Positions 56,549-64,000 of a stretch of 64,000 bases of DNA are shown piece after piece. The translations under genes were made by a program, and so were the position numbers. The notes under the pieces are model-generated. The model was not told the DNA's origin. It did not search any database and saw only the letters and a list, made by a program, of their open reading frames with translations. Source of the DNA: Endocalyx cinctus (Eukaryota; Ascomycota; Sordariomycetes; Amphisphaeriales; Apiosporaceae); contig BCKC01000001.1 of assembly GCA_001600455.1 (NCBI GenBank), forward strand, positions 2,630,441 to 2,694,440, in the 5' to 3' direction. Position 1 is the first letter of the stretch, and every line of letters starts with the position of its first letter.

Positions 56549-58193
56549 TCGTAACGGTGGTGAGACAGTCGGATGATAGGGGCAACTTGTAATATTAAGG
56601 GTGCCTATGATGTGGAATTACTGTCTGTCAATGTTATTACTAGTAAAGTCAAGAAATGTTTTTCCCAAGTTTAAACCGTATTATTACATGAATTCTATCA
56701 GTGTGCGGTCCAAATATGGACCGAGAGTTTTGTAATAGAACGATGCGTTTTCCGTCCTTCTACTCACATGAAATCATATCCTCTCTCTAGACCCTAACCT
56801 ACCGCAGATTAAAGTGACATGAAAGGACGAAAATGTTAGAACATTAATTATTAATCAGCTCATCGCGTTTCTTAACCTTACCGTCTACTATTTTTCCTTA
56901 GTTGTTTCCGTGAAGAACCACACGACCCCTCGGAACATTATTCACCACGTTTAGAACCTCTACGAACGTTGTTGCACCATAAATCAATTCTGGGTTTATA
57001 TCATATGCGTTAGAATACGCGCATCTAAGGCCTACATTATTGCCAATCTCCTAGGCCCATTTCTGCCCAAAGGTTCAGTTTAAAGGACTGGTCCCCTCGT
57101 CTGTATATGAGGTCTGCTCAAATGTCAAAAGAGAGTCTTCACAAGCACCAAAAGATTTCCCGGAACGTAGCCAGGTAAAGCATCACCTGAATTTTCGGGT
57201 CCATTCCTCTGTTCTCGAAGCCTAACTCATAGCTCAGGGCCAAGTTATTTTTTCATATCTTCAAAGGTAAGCTCAAACAGTAAACATCAAAACTGGAGAA
57301 TGATTAAATTATTTTAGATACAGAACTCTATATGATGATCGTCAAGTAACATCTGATGAATACCAGGGGTTACACAATGTGCTAAAAGTATGAAATATTC
57401 GGTAATTTTATCAACAATCGCTCTATATTTTCTTCATGTAAGCTGGATTTCATCTTTACGTACCCCGAACATGACCAGCTCGCCACCCAACACATTCCGT
57501 ACGTGAATCATATCTGCTCATTCTCTTGAAGTGGTGACTATTCCAATTTCTAGTCGCTAAAACGTGGATAAAGGAAGAAATAAGTCCGGTTGTGACTAGC
57601 AGAGTAATGAGTAGTAGGTCTTCGCCCGTGACAACGGGTCCTTCACGGTTCAAAAAGCCATATAATCATGCAATATCAAATATATTGTGTTGCCTCTGAC
57701 TATTCGTGGGAGCCTCCTCTCTCCAGCACCAAAGTCGTCATACAGCTGTCACTACTCGAGCATTATGCAGATTATTTCTACACTTTTTTTTTTCCCTTCT
57801 TTCAGAATCATTTCTGGAACATATAGCTTTATCCTCAGTGCAACATACTGTATGACCATGATAGTCCAGGTCAAGATGGCTGATAAGTGCGGAAATTATT
57901 TAATTAAGGACAGTTATCAACAGAGCAACCTTCAAGTGAGGCCGTCCCATACAAGTTTTTGAAGACGTAGGAATATTAAGAAAAAAATGAAAAGGAAAAA
58001 AATTACGCTTTACTTCCAACTCTATATAGTAATTGTATTAAAATTTTACTCTGAATTTCAATCTGTCCTCCGCGTGAGTTGTCTCTACTCTCGACACAAG
58101 ATGATCAAAAGCAACTCCACAAAATCTTTTCATACTCCGTACTATTTAGACGAAACCGAGTCTATCGAAATGAGGGGGTTCGATAAGAATTCT
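56549..58193. other. 1.6-kb spacer, no gene seen
   Basis: AT-rich and without repeats except one tactccgtac copy (58133-58142) just past the BIM1-like gene. The frame at 57687-57962 has no coding character. Confidence 0.5.
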
Positions 58194-58883
58194 CTAGCTC
58201 GTAGAAGTAGTCGTAGATTCGGTAGTAGTGGTAGAAGTAGTCGTGGATTCGGTAGTGGTGATAGAAGTAGTCGTGGTTTCGGCAGTGGTAGTAGAAGTAG
58301 TCATAGTAGTTGCAGAACCCCGTTTACAGTATTTTTCGGCCGGTCCGCCCGCCACGACCATGATAGGAGCGCACTATATTTCAGAGAAGGCAAGTCAATA
58401 TAGATAACATATCCCGATTAACTATTACGGATATTCATAGCAACTTCCCCGGCGAAAAAAAGAACGTTGTTCGCTTACCTGGTAGTTGGTGTTTCCGTCG
58501 CCAATATACTGCGATACCTGTAAGATAGCCCTCACGTTAAGCCACTCGTCCTTCACCTTAGGGCGTACTCTCACGATGCAGAGGCTGCCCTGCTCGGTCG
58601 TCGTGATATCCGGATGGAACTTGTGCCACTCCGGAGGGTCTTTCAGCTGCGAGATATGGAAGGAGAAAATGGACGAAGAAGCGTCGATGTCGGTGAACTT
58701 CACGTCGTGCCCGAGCTTAGGGAAGTCTTCAAAGGTCATTTTGCTGGTCACGTTGAAACCACCGCATGGCTTCTGGCCTTGCGTGACGACGTCCGTCCCC
58801 GCTGAGGCCGGATATTCGAGTGTGAAGGTCGCTCTCGCGCAGGCGGCGAGAGCTAGAGTAGATAGTAGGGTTGCCGGGTGCAT
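58194..58883 (-). CDS. BIM1-like (X325 family) secreted protein, Thr-rich tail
   Basis: Two exons on the minus strand, 58883-58479 and 58373-58194, give 194 aa. The signal peptide is MHPATLLSTLALAACARA. The mature part TFTLEYPASAGTDVVTQGQ, then PCGGF, FSFHISQLKDPPEWHKF, and a Cys at the start of exon 2 (CAPIMVVAGG) match the LPMO-like BIM1/X325 copper-binding family of fungi, which aids copper uptake rather than cutting polysaccharides. The key N-terminal His of the mature protein is Thr here. The tail is three 10-residue repeats of the type TTSTTTTEST coded by a 30-bp minisatellite, ending without the hydrophobic GPI signal common in relatives. The intron donor GTAAGC and acceptor AATATAG fit in phase 0. 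A plus-strand Arg/Ser/Gly frame over the repeats is only its shadow. Confidence 0.85.
58200..58301 (-). repeat. 30-bp minisatellite coding Thr-rich repeats
   Basis: Three full 30-bp units and a 12-bp partial one, each coding ten residues rich in Thr. Unit gain or loss keeps the frame of the BIM1-like gene. Confidence 0.9.
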
Positions 58884-59789
58884 TCTTGTCGTTAATACCA
58901 GATGAGGTGAAGACTTCTGTGTAGACCTATGATATTTAACTAGGGGTTTACGGATGTGAGTTAATCGAGGAAGTAAATCAAGTGAAGAATCAGAAAGTAT
59001 ATATCTTTTTCGATAATTTAGAGTAACCCACGTCGTGCACGAGTGGTTTACGACTAGATTTGGCATTGCGTTTTAGCCCCTATTTCAGTTTTGATCGCCA
59101 CTTGGTCGTGTACATGATTAGTAGATATATTTGACATAAGTCTGGGTCTCGTACTCAAGCAAAGGGCTTCTCGAGGTCGATAACGAGACCGCTTTGATGA
59201 TTTAATATCAGAGCACCCGGCATCTTTATATACGCCCATCTCATTACCTTCATTCATTTGTCATGAAATCATATTCATAGAATTATATTAATAGTAAAGA
59301 TGAACGAAGGCATACAATCTACCTAGTCAGCTACTTTGAGGTGACCAAAGCTATTGCCCAACCTCTTGAATGGCTATAAGCATCTGACAACGCACGGCAT
59401 TAAGGCACGTGGGATAGTTAGCCAAACTCTAACAATTAAGAAAATATGTACCTAGGTATGCACGGTCATAAGTTCTCGGACGACCTTAAGATGACTAAAG
59501 TATGGCTGCTTTTATAACCTCAAACTCGGGAGCAGGTGCCCAGACTGAAAATATGATGACGAGACACAAGTGGCTAGTCGTGGGTTTATAATAATTCTCG
59601 GGTGAAATTAATACATATTCCAAGTACTCTTCGACTCTATGAGGAGAGAAGAAGCTACTGATGATACTTTCTAACAAATAACGAAAAGATAACGAAAATA
59701 AATCATCCCAACAACACTGCTCGCCTTTGAACCGTGCCCCATAAACTCCCCTTCTATGGTTATGTTCCGAATATGAAGATATGTTATAC
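58884..59789. other. spacer, promoter of the BIM1-like gene
   Basis: Contains the BIM1-like promoter (left end) and the 3' end of the SUR7-type gene. AT-rich; a tacctaggta core lies near 59450. No gene. Confidence 0.55.
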
Positions 59790-61037
59790 CTAAGTTCGGT
59801 TGCGCGAGAAGTGAGGATCGTATGAAGTGTCGATCTGCGGATTGAATGCATCTCGATGGGGGTCGTGGGGATCGTATGGCATGTTTTGATCTCGGGAGCG
59901 TTGGTTACCCACGTTGTGCACTATAGTCAATTCTATAGATTAATTTCTATCCTCGGTGAAGAGTAATAATCAACAAAGTAATTTTAACTAGTTTTTATGC
60001 GACGTACATGGGATATGGCTGTCTTCGTAGTCACTAAGTTTCGAGGAGGCGATCAGTCTATCACGATCCTCTTCACCGGGTAAGGGATGAGCATATTTCC
60101 CCTTGACCTCTGGTCGAACCCACGTTCGTGCCCGCCCGATCAGACCAGATCCATTGCTCCCTTTGGTTGGGGTTAAGTAGCCAGTGTCGAGTACCTTCAT
60201 ACCCCCCAGCAGCTTCTTGTCTTGTTTAACCTGCGCCAGTGCAAACATACAGGCAGCAAAGGCAAAGGCAGTTGTGACGAAACTGAGTGCGAAAGTTCCA
60301 GGTGCGGTACTCGTCTGAATACCAACGTCTTTGAATGCCGTATTAAATGCATTACCCAGGCGAGAGAACACAACAGTTGAGGCAATAGCTGAAGCGAGTA
60401 AGAAAATGGTAACAACAGCTAAAAGTGATACGGATGCAACAGCCGTTGTAGGGAAGAATCGAGACAAGACCCCGAAGAGTAACGAGAGAAGAAGGAGAAT
60501 AACGGCAATCACGTAGCCTGCGAAGAGGTACGTTGAAACTTTGCGGTAGGCCTCGAGCTGGTCGGAATAAGCGTCCGTGGTTGTTGCCTGAATTGAGGTG
60601 CTGCTGAGCTTGAGATCAACATCAGGGTCGAACACGAAGCCAACATGAGGATCTCCGCAATTGCTGCTATCTTGATCGCAGGCGGTCAGAAGCGACAGAC
60701 TGTATCTTTTTGCAAGTCCCAGGGTATCGGTATTTGCATCTTGCCCCACTAAGTCATTACCACTTATTGTAGACAGATCCCGCAAGAAATCCGAGCCTGC
60801 GAGCTTCGCGGGCGCCGAAAAGTTTTCGGCATCAACCTAAGAAAAAAAAATAACAATAATTAGACAAGGATTCTCCTTCGTCTTCTGAAGGCAAATTAGA
60901 TCGCTTACCGTTAAATACTTTGCAACTGTGTGACCTCCAACTCCGGAGAGCAGAATTAAAAGAACGATAAGTAATGAGAGCAACGACGTTATAATGGAAA
61001 GGGTCCAGAATATCCACGAGGCTTTACGTGGTGACAT
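59790..61037 (-). CDS. SUR7/PalI family plasma-membrane protein
   Basis: Three exons on the minus strand, 61037-60909, 60836-60008 and 59920-59790, give 362 aa. The family includes Sur7, a marker of eisosome domains, and PalI/Rim9, which acts in pH sensing. Topology is four helices: one at the N-terminus (about 8-33, WIFWTLSIITSLLSLLIVLL), a large extracellular loop with one Cys pair (LLTACDQDSSNCGDP), then three helices (YLFAGYVIAVILLLLSLLFG, VASVSLLAVVTIFLLASAIA, FALSFVTTAFAFAACMFAL). The cytosolic tail is polar and ends in an easily missed last exon, reading HIPLHNVGNQRSRDQ and then MPYDPHDPHRDAFNPQ. The exon is placed by phase (T plus TG) and by its clear coding character. Sur7-type is more likely than PalI, but I would not assign the pathway. 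Confidence 0.85.
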
Positions 61038-62233
61038 TGTTGCTTGAATTTCAAAAACTAAGAAAAAACGGTGATTTGAAAGACGAGAACGGAACCGAAT
61101 AATTAAGACGGCTATGACAATATATTACAGAATTGAAAGCGTGTTGGAAATATGAATACAAACAAGAAGTAACTTAAACAATAAGAGGGCTTTTCTCGAC
61201 TTCTAAATAATAATAATAATATATATTTCTCAATGACAATGATCTTTCAATCACAGGGTCGAATCTATTTAGGGAGAAACGGAAATATGCAGGCCGAGTG
61301 ACCAACCGCGCCCATGGCTGTCGGCCCAGTTTCATCTTGATAACATGTTGAGATGGAATTAGATGGTGCCAATCACCAAAAATCAGTATAAGCGCTTAGG
61401 CGCCAGACTGCGCCTTCAAGATACCGCATGCAAGTTACCCCGGAAATAGAGTCATCAAACATCTGTAGCTATCGTAGAAGAGGAAGCGCGTGACTATCGA
61501 TTGGCATCTGCCAATATACGATAACTTGAAAAAGAAAAGTAAATAGCCAATTATCTGATGAATACGAGGCCGGAAGTTAGCAGTTCCATATTGAATTGTT
61601 TGCTGTCGGGTAGGGCTGAGCTTGCGCTGGGGTGTTTTGGTGTGACCCCAAGGACGGATCTATCGTGGCGAAGTCGCCGGAACAGATCAACTCCGCAAGG
61701 GGGGAAAATCTAAAGTAAACACCCGCGCGCTGTGGGCGCCAATGCGACCAACGACAAAAATGAAAATGACTGATTTGATGCGCGAAGGATTTTCTCCTTC
61801 TCTTCTTCAGCTTCTCGGCACCCGGAATAAAGAGGCGGTTCAACGGATTAGAAACATCCGTAATTTACTATGGCTCCGCGTTGTTATTCTGTTTCGAGAC
61901 GTTTTCTAGTGTAGACTTGTTATGGGTTATGGAGGACAGCAACCAGAATCTTGGAATTACCATATTCCTAAAATAGAATCAATAAGTGATTGTCACCAAT
62001 CAGCTTGAGCCATTTTCATTCGGTAGGGACAAACAACGTGCAGCATACCATTGGGACATCTCACATTAAGTCTGAAATGGGAAATGAGTATTCCCGTCCT
62101 TTGGGAGGACAATTTACATATAACCTGCATGCTTCCCAAAGAATGAAGCTTAACAATAACTCTAAATCATCACATCAGAACCTTCTTTCTTTTTTATCTT
62201 TACTTCTCATCAGTGTATAAACTAATTCTAATC
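61038..62233. other. divergent promoter region SUR7-type / cupredoxin gene
   Basis: No gene is supported; an 88-codon minus-strand frame at 61577-61843 lacks coding character. The region holds an 'aataataataataat' run near 61208. It should carry both promoters. Confidence 0.55.
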
Positions 62234-64000
62234 ATGAAATATACGGAAATGGCCTCAAAGTGGTCTTCTTCCCTTCTTCTTGGGATGGCGGTCGTCGCCA
62301 ATGCCGCACACTACGAAGTCACGGTTGGCAAGGGAAGTCAGCTAAAGTTTGAGCCAGAGACATTGGCCGCTCAAGTAGGAGACACTATCACGTATTCTTT
62401 CTTCGCAAAAGTAAGGCATTTACCATTTACTGGCTTTATTTATTACTTATACACCAGACGCTAACTCGAGACATCTACAGAATCACGCAGTCGCGCAATC
62501 TACATTTGATGATCCATGCCATCTCAAGGACAACGGCATATTCTCGGGTTTCACCCCGAATACCTCTCCCGACGTCGCGGCGCCGACCACCTTCACCATC
62601 ACGGTGAACGACACCAAGCCGCTTTGGTTCTACTGCCCCCAAACAAACGGCAATCACTGTCAAAGTGGAATGGTTCACTCCATTAATGCGTATGTCTCTA
62701 TAAATTTCATCATGCCGGAAAAGAAATATAATGGTAGACAAGAAAAAAAAAACTAACGACATGTGTTAAATAGTCCCGCTACCGGCAATACTTTTGACGC
62801 ATACAAAGCCAAGGCACAGCAGGCCGCGACCCCCAGTACTCCTTCGCCGGACACGCTACCGGCTGGTGGCCTGCGGAAACTTCATATTGATGTTGGATTC
62901 AATGGGAACTTGGTGTTCAACCCGAACAATGTGACCGAGCCAATCGGCACTGTCATCGAATTCGGGTATAACCCAGCCGTAAGTTATTTTCTTAACTTAT
63001 ATTTTCATTCTACTTTGATACCTATATACATGCCTACATATAATTTCGTGGAGATGAAATATGTTACTAACATTTTTAAAAAATAGAATCATTCCATAGT
63101 TCAATCCTCCTTCAACGAGCCATGCCAGCCCCTAAAGACCGGCGGATTTGCCGCTCCCTTCTTCCCCACGCAGCAATCCCCCTCGGGCGTAACCTTCGAG
63201 GTCACGGTAACAAACGGGGACCCGGTCTGGTTCTACTGCGCGCAGACGGCCAAGACGCACTGCCAAGCGGGGATGGTCGGGTCCATTAACGCCGCCGTCT
63301 CGGGCGACAAGACGTTCGACGCCTTCCGGGATTTAGCGTCCAAGGCTCCCCCGAGCACCATCACCGCCGACACCCCGCTCGTGGGCGCCCTCAAGGTGAA
63401 CGGGACGCTGATCCCGACCGTCGGCGGCGCCGTCCTGAACGCGACCCTCGCGCTCGACCCGTCCCTCGCGTACGACGCCCCGCCGGCGCCCGGAACCCCG
63501 TACAACCCGTACGTGGGCGGCATGGCGGGCGGGAACGAGCCGTCCGAGTACGGCTGGGCAGCTACGCTATCGGACGAGGCCGCGGAGTTCCTGCGCGCTC
63601 TCCAGCTGATCGACAACCTCGTCGTCGCCGTGCTGCTGGAGGGGTACGCGCGGCTCCGATCCGGCGGGGCGTGGTCCGGGGCATACCCGGCGTCGATCGT
63701 CGACACGATCGGCACGCTCGCGGCGCAGGGCCTGATCCGCCGCAAGACGTACTCCGACTCCCTGACGCACTACGGGCGCGACTTGGTCCAGCCCTGCGCC
63801 GCGTCCGAGTACGACCTCCGGGCCGAGACCGTGGACGAGTGGCTCTCGACGGCGCTCAAGACCCTGACGATCTCGGCCGGGGCCTCCCTCGACGTGATCT
63901 CGCTCGCCGCGGCGTCGGCCGAGGACGCGTGGCTCGTGCCCGCGCTCGCGACCGCTTTCGGGTCGCAGACCCGCGTCCTCGCCGTCCTCAACATGATGCA
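62234..64000 (+). CDS. secreted protein with two cupredoxin domains and a ferritin-like domain (partial, right edge)
   Basis: Exons 62234-62410, 62481-62689, 62774-62978 and 63087 onward, open to the window end; at least 501 aa are visible. A signal peptide (SSLLLGMAVVANA) follows MKYTEMASKW; an alternative start is the second Met. Each cupredoxin domain has a full type 1 copper set: His in NHAVAQ, Cys-x-His/Met in FYCPQTNGNHCQSGM; then His in NHSIVQ and FYCAQTAKTHCQAGM. From about residue 350 the sequence turns helical (AATLSDEAAEFLRALQLIDN) and resembles the ferritin-like domain that fungal extracellular serine-rich cupredoxins carry. Copper binding is thus likely; the role is unknown. Both domains are interrupted by a phase-0 intron just before NH, so the duplication carried its intron. 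Codons in exon 4 are extremely G/C-ending. The C-terminus is missing. Confidence 0.88.

Noticed and set aside
57687..57962. 91-codon plus-strand hydrophobic frame
   Set aside because: Its hydrophobicity comes from a T-rich run; no intron signals or family likeness.
58081..58403. Plus-strand frame rich in Arg, Ser, Gly repeats (RSSRGFGSG)
   Set aside because: It is antisense to the spliced BIM1-like gene; the repeats are the mirror of its Thr-rich minisatellite, and the minus-strand gene has a signal peptide, family motifs and consistent splicing.
58884..59066. N-terminal extension of the BIM1-like frame
   Set aside because: The Met at 58883 starts a proper signal peptide; the upstream part is AT-rich and would bury it.
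61577..61843. 88-codon minus-strand frame
   Set aside because: Mixed composition without codon bias or motif in a promoter region.

Overview
This is nuclear DNA of a filamentous ascomycete (Pezizomycotina). The genes are short and separate, and most are cut by introns of about 50-130 nt with GT-AG ends and CTRAY-type branch sites. Orthologues of typical fungal housekeeping genes are present (glycogenin, RTT103, clathrin light chain, TLG2, calmodulin, PAN6, ERG8, ESF2, NMD3). The gaps between genes are AT-rich and full of poly-A/T tracts, CT tracts and small palindromes. The class is less certain; the dispersed CCTAGG-type and GTACGGAGTAC palindromes made me think of Sordariomycetes, but that is only an impression. 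I rebuilt 25 protein genes by hand from reading frames, splice signals and phase. I see no tRNA, rRNA, transposon, CRISPR array or biosynthetic gene cluster.

Layout. 0-10 kb: a C2H2 zinc-finger regulator and an EFM7-type methyltransferase in long AT-rich spacers. 11-20.5 kb: glycogenin and RTT103 on the minus strand, clathrin light chain on the plus strand, and a tiny cytochrome oxidase subunit gene (70 aa in three coding exons). 21-29 kb: a mitochondrial PPR-like protein, the Qa-SNARE TLG2 and calmodulin. 30-40 kb: four plus-strand genes with strongly G/C-ending codons: a GH47 alpha-mannosidase, pantothenate synthetase PAN6, a secreted glycoprotein of unknown function and phosphomevalonate kinase ERG8. 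40-55.5 kb: a 119-aa CRIB-like protein, an aldehyde dehydrogenase, ESF2, an unknown acidic-tailed protein, NMD3, a TauD-type dioxygenase, a fungal protein of unknown function and an isoprenylcysteine-methyltransferase-like membrane protein. 56-64 kb: surface and secreted proteins, namely a BIM1-like (X325) protein, a SUR7/PalI-type membrane protein and a double-cupredoxin plus ferritin-like protein that runs off the right edge.

How the genes relate. Most neighbours share no pathway. Functional themes are ribosome biogenesis (ESF2 and NMD3, 1.4 kb apart and convergent), endomembrane traffic (CLC1, TLG2), mitochondria (COX7-like, PPR-like), cofactor and sterol supply (PAN6, ERG8), and a possible copper-linked surface group at the right end. 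Several pairs are divergent and share an upstream spacer: RTT103/CLC1, COX7/PPR, TLG2/CMD1, ALDH/ESF2 and NMD3/TauD.

I did not find a clearly new biological system. The best leads are the BIM1-like protein with Thr where the copper-binding N-terminal His belongs and a 30-bp Thr-rich minisatellite, the duplicated cupredoxin unit that carries its intron with it, the small CRIB-like protein, unusual splice sites in glycogenin and clathrin light chain, and two families of short dispersed palindromes.
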